The translations under genes and the position numbers were made by a program. Shown one piece after another: positions 9,589-18,833 of a stretch of DNA of 64,000 nucleotides; position 1 is the stretch's first letter; the number at the start of each line of letters is the position of its first letter. The notes under the pieces are model-generated. The model saw nothing but the letters and a program-made list of their open reading frames with translations, was not told where the DNA came from and made no database searches. The stretch is taken from the NCBI RefSeq assembly GCF_023272795.1, contig NZ_CP096829.1, forward strand, positions 4,898,001-4,962,000, given 5' to 3'. Source of the DNA: Flavobacterium humidisoli (GTDB lineage: Bacteria > Bacteroidota > Bacteroidia > Flavobacteriales > Flavobacteriaceae).

Positions 9589-9858
9589 AAAGTATATTCC
9601 TATTTTTAAAATCAGAATATATCCTTAATCTATATGATTTGTATTACTGAAGTGGACAGCCATTTTTTAGTTAAATTATCAAAACACAAATTTTCTACAT
9701 TTATAATCTTTTTCTTACCACTAAAAGTTTTAATTGTTATATTTTAGGACATTTTTTTGAAATGAAAATTAACAGGAAGTATATTTGCGAAGTAATTTTC
9801 GATGAAGTAAAATGCAGGCAACGTAAGTATTAGCAGAAGAAAAACAGTATTAAAAACA

Positions 9859-9890
9859 AAAATCCCGGCTATATAAATAGTCGGGATTTT
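9859..9890 (-). terminator. Terminator of the 2045-aa gene
   Basis: AAAATCCCGGCT (9859-9870) and AGTCGGGATTTT (9879-9890) form a 12-bp stem with one G-T pair and an 8-nt loop. On the minus strand the stem is followed by TTTTGTTTTTAA. It lies about 70 nt past the stop at 9959. Confidence 0.75.
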
Positions 9891-9958
9891 GTGCCGCTAA
9901 AGTAAAGCGATCCATTAATTGTTATAAAAAAAATATACTTTAAATATATCTAATTAGC

Positions 9959-12900
9959 TTATTGGCTGCTTACGTAAAGATAACCTGCTTTTTCTATTTT
10001 TCGTCCATTACTGTCGTATTCCAAAGTATAAAAATAAGTTCCTGTCGGAAGTTTGTTTCCTCTGGCAACAGTTGCGCGTCCATCTGAGAATCCCTCAAAA
10101 GGGCTTGTGACATTATCGTAACCGTTTTTTTCATAAACTATAACGCCGTATCTGTTGTAGATTTTTACAACATTATCTGGATAACAGTCAATTCCTTTAA
10201 TAAATAAGCTGTCGTTTAGCCCGTCGCCGTTTGGCGATATGGCGTTGTATATTTCTTCGACACAAGACACATTTATGGTTTGTACCAATGAATTCTGGTT
10301 ACCGCACTGATCTGAGGCGGTCCAAGTCCTGATGAGTGTATATCTACTGCTGCAATCTCCGTCGACCCGAGTTTCATCATACGATACCGCAGCGCTGCCA
10401 CAATTATCTGTTGCTGTAAAAGCTGGCGCGGAGGGTATAGTATCACAATCTGCATTTATAACTGCTGTCGGCGGTGTTTCTGCAAATACTGGCGCTATGG
10501 TATCGTGAACTTGAATTATCTGCGTACAAATGGCCGTATTTAAAATTGTGTTTTCTCCAGCATCCCGCAGACCATTTCTATTGGCATCGTCGTATTCTGT
10601 TACGGTATATGTTCTTGTTACGTTAGCGTTACAGCCTGGATCTGGACTGTTTGCTGCAGTAATTTCAATTACTCCGCAATTGGTTTCAGCAATTTGGCCA
10701 TCACCATTGCCTAAGGCCTCAAACTGTACTTCTGTTAAACTTACTTGTGAAGGAACCTCATCGTAACAAGAAACTGTCAAAGGCTGAAAAGTTGGACAAG
10801 TTACATTGAAACTACAGCAGTTTGGAGAAACTCCAGCAACTGTAACTGTATTACAAGCACTTGCATCCTGCAGGTTTACACTATAATTGGTAGCTGCGCT
10901 TATTAATCCAGAAGTCCAGGTATTTCCTGACCATGTACCTGGTGCCCCCGTACCTGATGCCGTATAAGGCTCCTGGCCGTTTACGGATAAAGTAATAGTA
11001 TAACCTGCATTTGCTGTTGAACAAACTGCCGCTTCTGTGCCTACCAATGCTATCTGGCTGATAACGACATTTTGGTTTGCTGTTACACTGTTTCCATTTG
11101 CGTCATTAAATGTCCATGTTACAATTGTGGTTCCGACAGCTGTAATAGGAAAAGCAACTGTTGTTGTTCCTGTAATTAAACCTGAACATGCATCTGTAGT
11201 TGTTGGGACGGCAGGTGTTACGCTGCATTGCCCCGTTATATCAGCCAAAACCGGTACTACGGGCGGCGTTATATCATCAATAATTACATTTTGATTAACT
11301 GTTGCAATATTTCCGTTTCCGTCATCAAAACTCCAAGTTACCACTGTGGTTCCCTGAGCTGTAATTGGAAAAGATGTGCTTGTAGTTCCGGTTATTGTTC
11401 CTGAACATGCATCTACTGCTGTTGGCACAGCTGGCGTTGCTGCACATTCTCCTTTAACGTCGGCTAAAACTGGTACTACGGGCGGCGTTATATCATCAAT
11501 AATTACATTTTGAAGGGCTGTTGAAATATTTCCGTTTCCGTCATCAAATGTCCAAGTTACTGCTGTAATTCCCTGAGCTGTAATTGGAAAAGATGTGCTT
11601 GTAGTTCCGGTTATTGTTCCTGAACATGCATCTACTGCTGTTGGCACAGCTGGCGTTGCTGCACATTCTCCTTTGACGTCGGCTAAAACTGGTACTGTAG
11701 GAGGTGTGAGATCATCTATAATTACATTTTGATTAACTGTTACAGTATTCCCTGAACTATCGGTAAAGTTCCATGTTACTGTAGTTGTACCCTGAGCCGT
11801 AATTGGGAACGAAGTGCTTGTGGTTCCTATTATTGTTGCGCTATCACAATTATCAACAGTAGTTGGAGCCGTCGGTATTACAGAGCATTCTCCTGTCAGA
11901 TCAGTTAATACGGGCGCCGTGGGCGCAGTAGTATCTGTTATAATAACATTCTGGTTGGCAAATGAAGTATTACCGTTTCCATCATCAAAAGTCCACAATA
12001 CAATTGTTGTACCCTTTGCTGTAATTGGAAATGGAGTTGTTGTTACTCCTGTTATTGCCCCCGTGCATGCATCAGAAGCTATTGGAACCGTTGGAGTTGC
12101 CTCACATTGTCCTGTTACATCTAATAATATTGGCATAACGGGAGAAAACGTATCTTCAATAATTACATTTTGAACGGCTGTTGCAATATTTCCGTTTCCG
12201 TCATCAAATGTCCAAGTTACTGCTGTAATTCCCTGAGCTGTAATTGGAAAAGATGTGCTTGTAGTTCCCGTTATTGTTCCTGAACATGCATCTACTGCTG
12301 TTGGCACAGCTGGCGTTGCTGCACATTCTCCTTTGACGTCGGCTAAAACTGGTACTGTCGGAGGTGTGAGATCATCTATAATTACATTTTGATTAACTGT
12401 TACAGTATTCCCTGAACTATCGGTAAAGTTCCATGTTACTGTAGTTGTACCCTGAGCCGTAATTGGGAACGAAGTGCTTGTGGTTCCTATTATTGTTGCG
12501 CTATCACAATTATCAACAGTAGTTGGAGCCGTCGGTATTACAGAGCATTCTCCTGTCAGATCAGTTAATACGGGCGCCTTGGGCGCAGTAGTATCTGTTA
12601 TAATAACATTCTGGTTGGCAAATGAAGTATTACCGTTTCCATCATCAAAAGTCCACAATACAATTGTTGTACCCTTTGCTGTAATTGGAAATGGAGTTGT
12701 CGTTACTCCTGTTATTGCCCCCGTGCATGCATCAGAAGCTATTGGAACCGTTGGAGTTGCCTCACATTGTCCTGTTACATCTAATAATATTGGCATAACG
12801 GGAGAAAACGTATCTTCAATAATTACATTTTGATTTACTGACTGCGTGTATCCATTTCCATAATCAAAAGTCCAGGTTACTACAGTTGTTCCCTGAGTTG

Positions 12901-15900
12901 TAATAGGAAAAACCGTCGAGGTCGCGGCCGTTATAGTTCCTGCACAAATATCTGTTAAAGTTGGCGCAGTTGGTGTTGCTTCGCATTGCGCGTTGATATT
13001 GGATAAAGGAGATGGTAATACAACTGGATTGATTACTATTGATGCAGTCGTACTATTTGAGCAGGTACCATCACTAAAAAAGTAAGTCACAGTGTGATTT
13101 CCAGTAGTAGAACCCGCTAAATCTATAGCTCCTGTTATTTCATCAATGCTTAAACCTGCATCTCCGCTGTATACTCCTCCAAGAATACCCGTTTCAGTTG
13201 AAACAGCTGTTCCGGCTTGACAATAAAGTGCGTTTGGATAACTAATTGTTGCTATTGGAAGTGCATTTATAGTAATAAGTGCAGTAGTGGTATTAGAACA
13301 ACTGCCGTCATTAAAGGTATAAGTTACCGTGTGATCTCCAACTGTAGAAGCTGCTAAATCAATTTCTCCCGTTGCTGCATTAATAATTAAATCAGGATCT
13401 GAGGAATAAATTCCTCCCGCTACGCCAATTTCTTCAACGGCAGCCGTTCCTGTTTTACAATATGGTGTAGCTAAATAGTTTATGGATGCTGTTGGCAAAG
13501 CATTGATAGTAACTACAACTGGTGAAATTGAACTACAACCATTTGCATTTGTTCCTTTTATATAATAGGTGTCAGCTATTGTGATTGCAGCAGGATCAGC
13601 TATGGGTACGGTGCCAATATCGTCAGAAAAATAAGTATAGGTCAAACCTGCATCACTTCCGGCAGTTATGGCAGCAGAAGTAATATCAACAGAATTGGGT
13701 GCACAAACCCCTGCAGGATTTGTAATAGCAATGGTGGGAAGCGGGTTAACATTGATAGTCAAATTAGAAACTGTGCTGCTGCTGCAGGGGGCTCCAAAAG
13801 TTACCGTAGCCGTTATATTATTTGCTCCCACTAGTAAATCTGCAAAATTTATAACAGGATCTTTAACATTTTCATTGCTTGCATTTATACCCGGTCCGGC
13901 CCATAAATAAGAAACAGCTCCCAACACATCTACATCGAGCTGTATAGTTCCTGAGCCTACATTACAAACCGTTGCAGGTGTAGCAATACCATCTGCAGTT
14001 ATAGTTGGAGCGGCAGCTACACCAATCTGTGCAGATTGGGTAATAATATTACCACAATCATCTTTTACTCTAAAAAAATAAATATTATCTGTTAATCCGC
14101 TAAAAGTATTGCCATTTTGATAAGGTCCGTAATTGGTACCGCCGTCTGTACTTAAAGCATATTGCAACACGTTGCCGGGCGGAGGTGAAATAGATGTCGC
14201 TGTAATAGTCAAAACACCATTTGTGGCACCACTTGCACAGACATATCCCCCAGTATTTGTTTTATCAACTATAATAGCATTATTTGCATCAAAGGTAACT
14301 GTTTGAGTAAAAAAGTTTTGTGTTCCTCCTTTTGAGCGAAGAGCAAATACGTAGGTACCGTATCCCAAACCATTAAAAGGCAATGAAGCTGTTGTACTAG
14401 CTAAATCTCTTGTTTGGCCGACACTTGATGGTCCTGAAATAATAACAACCTGATAAGAAGGCGGGTCATCAAAAGTACCATTCATTACATAATTAAAACC
14501 TCCACAAACAGGGGTTGTTGTATAATTTGCAGATAAAGTTGCCGCAAAACCAGCCACCGTAACATTTATACTTTTTGTACCACAAGGGGTTGTTATATCT
14601 AAGGTATAATTTCCTTTTGGCCAGTTTGCTGTAGGATCAGTAGCATTTACTTTTGGGAAATTGGCATAACCTCCACCATCTAACGGTACATTGCCTGAGT
14701 ATCCAACAGGTACTAATGAATTGTTTGAGGATGTTACTGTAAAACCGATTACATCTCCGGTTTGAAATGGACTTACATTTACACTTAAAGTCCCATAACC
14801 AACCACATTCATATTACGCGCAGATGCATATTGAAACAAGGTAATGTTTGGTGCCGCAGGAATAGTTATATTTTGTGAAACAGGTAAACTAAAATCTCCT
14901 GTTGTATTTCCTTCTGCATCTGTGTAAGTAACATGATAAGTAGCACCTGTTGTAAAACCGGTGAAATTATTTACCGGAGCGGTAACTGTTTTTAAAACAA
15001 CATCAGCACTATTGGCAATATTTGTAAAAGTAACGTTTATTGGTATACAAGCAAGCGATGAAGGTCCCATACGTACTAATCCACTATTTGCACAATTAGT
15101 AGCTGCAATTGTATTATATAATATCTGTACAGGAAATTCTTTCGTATTTCCACAATTATCTATTAATACGGCCTTCATGTTAGCAATATCTGCTATTACA
15201 CCGTCTCTTGTGGCAATTGCAGGCAAACCAATTTTTGTTTGTGTCGAAGGATAACCAGCACCTCCAACATCACTAAACCCATCGGCATCTATATCTTTAC
15301 CATATAATAGTCCCTGATATTTAATTTTCCAGGTAAAGTTAGCAGCATCAGCTGCAGAAAGTATTGTATTAGTGGCAACATATCTAAAGTTAGCCGAATT
15401 CGTAACATAAAGTCCTGCTCCACAATTGTATTCGGTCGAATAACCAGGATAAGCAATATACCCTAATTTAATATCATTTAGTCCTAAAGTAGGGTTAGTA
15501 ATAGATGTTGCTCCCGTAATTGTCTGACCGCAGTCATCTGTCACACTAATAATATAACTATTAGCTGGCAGAGCGTTAAATGTAAATGAATTTGCCGTTA
15601 TACTTCCACTGCTTTGCAAGATGGTACCAGGAGCCGCTTGTGTTGCAATAGTATAAGTAAATGGGGTTTTTCCTGCCGTTACTGTTGCTGTTAGAACTGC
15701 ATTGCCGCCAACACAGCCAGCGACCTTTGTCGGCGTTGTTACTACCATCGGTGTATAACCATCGGTAACAGCAATAGTCGTACTGCTATAAACTGTTCCT
15801 CCCGTAGATGCTCTTGCATTAACAACATAACTACCAGTAATTAAACCTGTAAAAACAGGATCATTGGTAAATTGAGTGCCATCTCCAGGAACTGGAGCAA

Positions 15901-16096
15901 CAACAACCCCAGATCGGAGCAATTGGTACTGAGGCGTTGACCCAAGTCCTGTACTAGAAGCATTTACAGAACCGCTAGAGATACATCCGGTATTACTAGC
16001 TGTACCGCTTACAGTCTGCGCAAACGCAATATTACCCATAAAATTCATAACGGGTAACATAATTAGCATTACTACTAAAGTAATTTTTGATTTCAT
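9959..16096 (-). CDS. Giant HYR-repeat surface protein with type B type IX sorting domain (2045 aa)
   Basis: The signal peptide (residues 1-27, ending AFAQ) directs export. Residues 30-780 carry SprB-like and other beta modules. Residues about 780-1020 have PLPTI/ALPTASI-type Ig-like repeats. Residues about 1020-1600 are HYR-like modules (QCEATPTVPIASDACTG, FPITAKGTTIVLWTF, DDGNGN, QNVII) of about 75 aa. The last 95 residues (AISPNGDGLNDSLFIKGIDC, IYNRYGVIVYEKNGYDN, LPTGTYFYTLEY) match the gliding-motility-associated C-terminal domain that sends proteins through the type IX system as type B cargo. Type B cargo is often encoded next to a SprF/PorP-type partner; none is seen here. I infer a surface adhesin or matrix protein. 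It contains an almost exact 660-bp duplication. Confidence 0.9.
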   Translation of the reverse strand: MKSKITLVVMLIMLPVMNFMGNIAFAQTVSGTASNTGCISSGSVNASSTGLGSTPQYQLLRSGVVVAPVPGDGTQFTNDPVFTGLITGSYVVNARASTGGTVYSSTTIAVTDGYTPMVVTTPTKVAGCVGGNAVLTATVTAGKTPFTYTIATQAAPGTILQSSGSITANSFTFNALPANSYIISVTDDCGQTITGATSITNPTLGLNDIKLGYIAYPGYSTEYNCGAGLYVTNSANFRYVATNTILSAADAANFTWKIKYQGLLYGKDIDADGFSDVGGAGYPSTQTKIGLPAIATRDGVIADIANMKAVLIDNCGNTKEFPVQILYNTIAATNCANSGLVRMGPSSLACIPINVTFTNIANSADVVLKTVTAPVNNFTGFTTGATYHVTYTDAEGNTTGDFSLPVSQNITIPAAPNITLFQYASARNMNVVGYGTLSVNVSPFQTGDVIGFTVTSSNNSLVPVGYSGNVPLDGGGYANFPKVNATDPTANWPKGNYTLDITTPCGTKSINVTVAGFAATLSANYTTTPVCGGFNYVMNGTFDDPPSYQVVIISGPSSVGQTRDLASTTASLPFNGLGYGTYVFALRSKGGTQNFFTQTVTFDANNAIIVDKTNTGGYVCASGATNGVLTITATSISPPPGNVLQYALSTDGGTNYGPYQNGNTFSGLTDNIYFFRVKDDCGNIITQSAQIGVAAAPTITADGIATPATVCNVGSGTIQLDVDVLGAVSYLWAGPGINASNENVKDPVINFADLLVGANNITATVTFGAPCSSSTVSNLTINVNPLPTIAITNPAGVCAPNSVDITSAAITAGSDAGLTYTYFSDDIGTVPIADPAAITIADTYYIKGTNANGCSSISPVVVTINALPTASINYLATPYCKTGTAAVEEIGVAGGIYSSDPDLIINAATGEIDLAASTVGDHTVTYTFNDGSCSNTTTALITINALPIATISYPNALYCQAGTAVSTETGILGGVYSGDAGLSIDEITGAIDLAGSTTGNHTVTYFFSDGTCSNSTTASIVINPVVLPSPLSNINAQCEATPTAPTLTDICAGTITAATSTVFPITTQGTTVVTWTFDYGNGYTQSVNQNVIIEDTFSPVMPILLDVTGQCEATPTVPIASDACTGAITGVTTTPFPITAKGTTIVLWTFDDGNGNTSFANQNVIITDTTAPKAPVLTDLTGECSVIPTAPTTVDNCDSATIIGTTSTSFPITAQGTTTVTWNFTDSSGNTVTVNQNVIIDDLTPPTVPVLADVKGECAATPAVPTAVDACSGTITGTTSTSFPITAQGITAVTWTFDDGNGNIATAVQNVIIEDTFSPVMPILLDVTGQCEATPTVPIASDACTGAITGVTTTPFPITAKGTTIVLWTFDDGNGNTSFANQNVIITDTTAPTAPVLTDLTGECSVIPTAPTTVDNCDSATIIGTTSTSFPITAQGTTTVTWNFTDSSGNTVTVNQNVIIDDLTPPTVPVLADVKGECAATPAVPTAVDACSGTITGTTSTSFPITAQGITAVTWTFDDGNGNISTALQNVIIDDITPPVVPVLADVKGECAATPAVPTAVDACSGTITGTTSTSFPITAQGTTVVTWSFDDGNGNIATVNQNVIIDDITPPVVPVLADITGQCSVTPAVPTTTDACSGLITGTTTVAFPITAVGTTIVTWTFNDANGNSVTANQNVVISQIALVGTEAAVCSTANAGYTITLSVNGQEPYTASGTGAPGTWSGNTWTSGLISAATNYSVNLQDASACNTVTVAGVSPNCCSFNVTCPTFQPLTVSCYDEVPSQVSLTEVQFEALGNGDGQIAETNCGVIEITAANSPDPGCNANVTRTYTVTEYDDANRNGLRDAGENTILNTAICTQIIQVHDTIAPVFAETPPTAVINADCDTIPSAPAFTATDNCGSAAVSYDETRVDGDCSSRYTLIRTWTASDQCGNQNSLVQTINVSCVEEIYNAISPNGDGLNDSLFIKGIDCYPDNVVKIYNRYGVIVYEKNGYDNVTSPFEGFSDGRATVARGNKLPTGTYFYTLEYDSNGRKIEKAGYLYVSSQ
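11498..12833 (-). repeat. 660-bp tandem duplication inside the 2045-aa gene
   Basis: Bases 11498-12170 match 12158-12830 at an offset of 660 bp (220 codons, three HYR-like modules). By eye about five substitutions fall between 11521-12170 and 12181-12830. The flanking HYR modules are far more diverged. Confidence 0.85.
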
Positions 16097-16803
16097 AATT
16101 GTTCATTATTAATTAAACACTCTTAGTCTGAATACAATGCTCCTAAAAAATAGAATTATAATGCATTAAAAGAATTTGTTTGGTAATTAAATTTTCTTAT
16201 TTAATTGATTTTCTTCCTTTTACGAAAGCGGATGCAAAAGTCTTGCTAGTTAAATTCTAATTCTGTCTCTAGAAATTTTAAAAGTTGTAGATTAAGACTT
16301 TTTTTTAAAAGTCGAGATTTAAAAAAATTGAAAACAGAACAATCACCAATAACCACTAAACAACTTAATAACAAATAGTTAACACAAAATCTTTAAAAAA
16401 AAAAGTTAAAAAATCAATTAAACATTGTGGGCATGGAAAAAGTTATACCATTAATCTGGCTTGTAGTAATGGCTTTTATTAATGAATATCGTTTGAAAAT
16501 TCAATTAAATCTAAAAGCGTATTGGAACAGATAATAGTAAAAGTACTGAATTTCAATATATTAATTAAAATTATTTTAAAAAAACAGTAACAAATTATAA
16601 ACAAGAATAATCTTCCACGCTTAATTTGAACTATCATTTTAAGCAATTATGATAAAAACAAAAAGAGAACTGGTATTATTTTGTCAATTTTAAATTTAAA
16701 AAAGAACAGACAACGATAGCGCAAACTTTTAATTTGCTATTTTAGTTTTGTCAATACTATTCCCGAAAGAATAAACCTTTATCAATTACCGCAAAGAGAA
16801 CAA
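16097..16803. other. Intergenic region, 707 nt
   Basis: A very AT-rich gap between divergent genes. It holds a hairpin GACTTTT/AAAAGTC (16296-16313) and the -7 box of the AraC gene (16743-16750). It also contains a 33-codon plus-strand frame with a hydrophobic start (16433-16534, MEKVIPLIWLVVM..), which lacks a clear ribosome site and is not called. Confidence 0.5.
16743..16750 (+). promoter_or_regulatory. -7 box of the AraC gene
   Basis: TAGTTTTG is an exact TAnnTTTG match 53 nt before the ATG at 16804. No good -33 TTTG is visible at the expected distance. Confidence 0.5.
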
Positions 16804-17604
16804 ATGAATCTGGATTTTTATCAGCCGAAAAATGAAATTTTAAAAAAATATATTGAAGGGTATTACTTTATTTCAAAAGATAAAAATTCGGGCTCTGTAA
16901 AATATCTAACTTTCCCTAATAATTTCTGCATTCTAACTACCAATGAAGATATAGAGGTTGAAATACAAAATAACGAAGTCATCCTAAAGTCATCGCCAGA
17001 TAAAAATATCATGACATGTGTAGTTTCACGTTATACCAAACCTATTAAAATTCATTACAAAGAACTTATAAATGAAGTTACGATTTACTTTAAACCATTA
17101 GGAATAGGTCAATTTTTATCAGATTCAAAAAGTATTTTTTCAGAAAGTACTATTTTGGATTTTACTTTTATGCCTGACTTTAATGCTAAAATGATTGAAA
17201 TTTTCAATTTGGACAAAGACAGACAAAGTCAGGAGCTTGAAGATTATCTGCTTTCTAAATTACAAGTCAAAGATTTTTCTTTAATTGAAAAAATACTTGC
17301 CGATATTGAAACAGATGAAAAGATTGAAGAAATCGCTCTTAAACATCAAATGAGCAGGCAATATTTGAATAAGCTCTTCACAAAACATATTGGGAAATCA
17401 CCTTCAGAGTACCGAAAAATTCATCGTTTTAGAAACTCAATCCTTAAGCAGAAGCAAAGCAAGAATTTTTCTGAGTTATCTCAGTACGATTTTTACGATC
17501 AATCTCATTTTATTCGAAACTTTAAAGAGCTTACAAACAGGAAACCACAAATATTTTTCAAAAATATAGATACAGAAAAAGAAAATATTTGGCTGTTTGT
17601 CTAA
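16804..17604 (+). CDS. AraC-family transcriptional regulator (266 aa)
   Basis: A cytoplasmic DNA-binding regulator. Residues 1-150 form a beta-rich N-terminal domain of the type often found in Bacteroidota AraC proteins (FYQPKNEILKKYIEGYYFI, KPLGIGQFL). Residues about 165-258 form the double helix-turn-helix: helix one IEEIALKHQMSRQYLNKLF, then IGKSPSEYRKIHRFR, and the second HTH DFYDQSHFIRNFKELTNRKP. Length and layout fit the family. The effector is unknown. The DoxX-like gene follows on the same strand after 89 nt, so co-transcription or direct control is plausible. Confidence 0.85.
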   Translation: MNLDFYQPKNEILKKYIEGYYFISKDKNSGSVKYLTFPNNFCILTTNEDIEVEIQNNEVILKSSPDKNIMTCVVSRYTKPIKIHYKELINEVTIYFKPLGIGQFLSDSKSIFSESTILDFTFMPDFNAKMIEIFNLDKDRQSQELEDYLLSKLQVKDFSLIEKILADIETDEKIEEIALKHQMSRQYLNKLFTKHIGKSPSEYRKIHRFRNSILKQKQSKNFSELSQYDFYDQSHFIRNFKELTNRKPQIFFKNIDTEKENIWLFV

Positions 17605-17693
17605 ACAGTTTCCATTTGTACAATTCTGCGATTTTGGGATCATATACTTTTACCCAATACCAAATAATGTAAAACAAAAAAATCCCAAAAAAT

Positions 17694-18518
17694 ATGAACT
17701 GGCAAAAAATACATCTTTTTTTACACACCTTTTGCAGATACTTTCTAGCTACCATCATAATCTTATATGCTTACGGTAAAATATTAAAAACCCAATTTGT
17801 ATCACAGCCAAGCGTATATGATATGCCAATTGGCTCTCTCGATGGTTTTCGTCTTACTTGGTATTATTATGGTTATTGCAATTGGTATCCAATGGTTATT
17901 GCCGTTACTCAGATTATAAGCTCGTTTCTACTCTTTTTTAGAAAAACGACAAGAATAGGGATTATTCTTTTCCTAACTTTTATGGTCAATATTCTTCTAA
18001 CAGATTTTGCTTATGATATTAATGCAAAAGAAATTGCGATAACATTAACCCTAATGGCATTGTTTGTACTATTTTCTGATTATAAAGTTTTTCTAAAATA
18101 TTTTTTGGAAGAACCTCCATTGTATCAAAACAGTGACAGACCTAAATGGATGAATAAGATTAGCGTAATAAAATTCGTCTATATTCCTGCTGTATTCATT
18201 GGTTTCTTTATTATGTTCAGTATTATGAAAACCAAATACATGTCACAAGACGATTTTTACGGAACTTGGGAAAATCTTCAAACTAAAGAAAGGCTACATT
18301 TTGAAATCATGAATAATTTTCAAATTAACAAAACAGATCGACTGGATAGCATTGTAAATGGAGAATACTCGTTTACCAAAGATTCTTTAACTTTAAAAAC
18401 TAATGATAAATCACAAAATAAAACAAAAGACTATCTGAAAGGAAAATATATCTTGCACAAAGCGGATCTAATTATTACAACCAAAACTGAAAATCTAAAA
18501 TTTGTAAGGATTAGGTAA
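17694..18518 (+). CDS. DoxX-like integral membrane protein with C-terminal soluble domain (274 aa)
   Basis: Four hydrophobic helices in the first 140 residues (about 8-28, 65-85, 92-110, 118-137) have the layout of DoxX/MauE-like membrane proteins. A fifth helix lies near 160-182. The C-terminal 90 residues are soluble and lipocalin-like in pattern (DDFYGTWENLQTKERLHFEI, VNGEYSFTKDSLTL), as in proteins that score how far a value departs from a template. The ATG at 17694 is chosen because it precedes the first helix. It lies downstream of the AraC gene and upstream of a long palindrome. The specific function is unknown. Confidence 0.6.
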   Translation: MNWQKIHLFLHTFCRYFLATIIILYAYGKILKTQFVSQPSVYDMPIGSLDGFRLTWYYYGYCNWYPMVIAVTQIISSFLLFFRKTTRIGIILFLTFMVNILLTDFAYDINAKEIAITLTLMALFVLFSDYKVFLKYFLEEPPLYQNSDRPKWMNKISVIKFVYIPAVFIGFFIMFSIMKTKYMSQDDFYGTWENLQTKERLHFEIMNNFQINKTDRLDSIVNGEYSFTKDSLTLKTNDKSQNKTKDYLKGKYILHKADLIITTKTENLKFVRIR

Positions 18519-18558
18519 ATAGCTTCATAATCAAAGACCCTTTTGCAATCTCTTAATT

Positions 18559-18667
18559 AAGCAATTAGCAAGCGTAATTATATAACAGCGAGCAAATAGT
18601 TTTCATCTAATTTTATATTTCAATTAGACGAAAAAGCTATTTCGTTGCTAAATTACTTGCTATGCTT
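18559..18667. repeat. Long imperfect palindrome, about 110 nt
   Basis: The inner stem pairs 18588-18612 with 18622-18648: AAATAG and TCTAATT on the left against AATTAGA and CTATTT on the right, with few mismatches and a 9-nt loop. The outer stem pairs AGCAATTAGCAAGCGTAATT (18560-18579) with AATTACTTGCTATGCT (18651-18666), allowing two small bulges. A run of T follows at 18665-18672. It could be an elaborate terminator of the DoxX-like gene, a miniature transposable element, or a structured RNA. Confidence 0.6.
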
Positions 18668-18752
18668 TTTTTAAATCAAAAAAATAGAATATCCAGTACA
18701 CGAACATCTGATAAAAAATATATCTTAAAAAGTAGTTCTAGCAGAACAAACG

Positions 18753-18812
18753 AAAAGCGCATCTTGTCTAAAAAAGCAATTTGAGTAACTCACCGCAGTA
18801 AAATGCGCTTTT
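18753..18812. repeat. 10-bp inverted repeat with 40-nt spacer
   Basis: AAAAGCGCAT (18753-18762) is mirrored by ATGCGCTTTT (18803-18812). It ends 21 nt before the SDR start codon at 18834, so it may act as an operator or leader structure. Confidence 0.45.
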
Positions 18813-18833
18813 ACGCACTTTAATATTTAGGAT

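Larger units (their letters stand above)
9513..9958. other. Intergenic region, 446 nt
   Basis: It holds the promoter-like element of the collagen-like gene and the terminator of the 2045-aa gene. A 23-codon plus-strand reading frame (9762-9833, MKINRKY..) has no convincing ribosome site. I see no RNA gene or intact mobile element. Confidence 0.5.
18519..18833. other. Intergenic region, 315 nt, with two inverted repeats
   Basis: It contains a roughly 110-nt imperfect palindrome (18559-18667) and a separate 10-bp inverted repeat (18753-18762 with 18803-18812). No reading frame is supported. No exact TAnnTTTG box is seen before the SDR gene. Confidence 0.6.

Noticed and set aside
9762..9833. 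23-codon plus-strand frame with a TATATTTG box inside it
   Set aside because: No ribosome-binding site or homology is visible, and no gene follows on the plus strand; chance in AT-rich DNA is likely.
11814..12833. Two 119-aa plus-strand frames with nearly the same sequence
   Set aside because: They are antisense shadows of the duplicated HYR modules, not genes.
16433..16534. 33-codon frame with a hydrophobic N-terminus in the 707-nt gap
   Set aside because: No clear ribosome site or promoter; composition is like the surrounding noncoding DNA.
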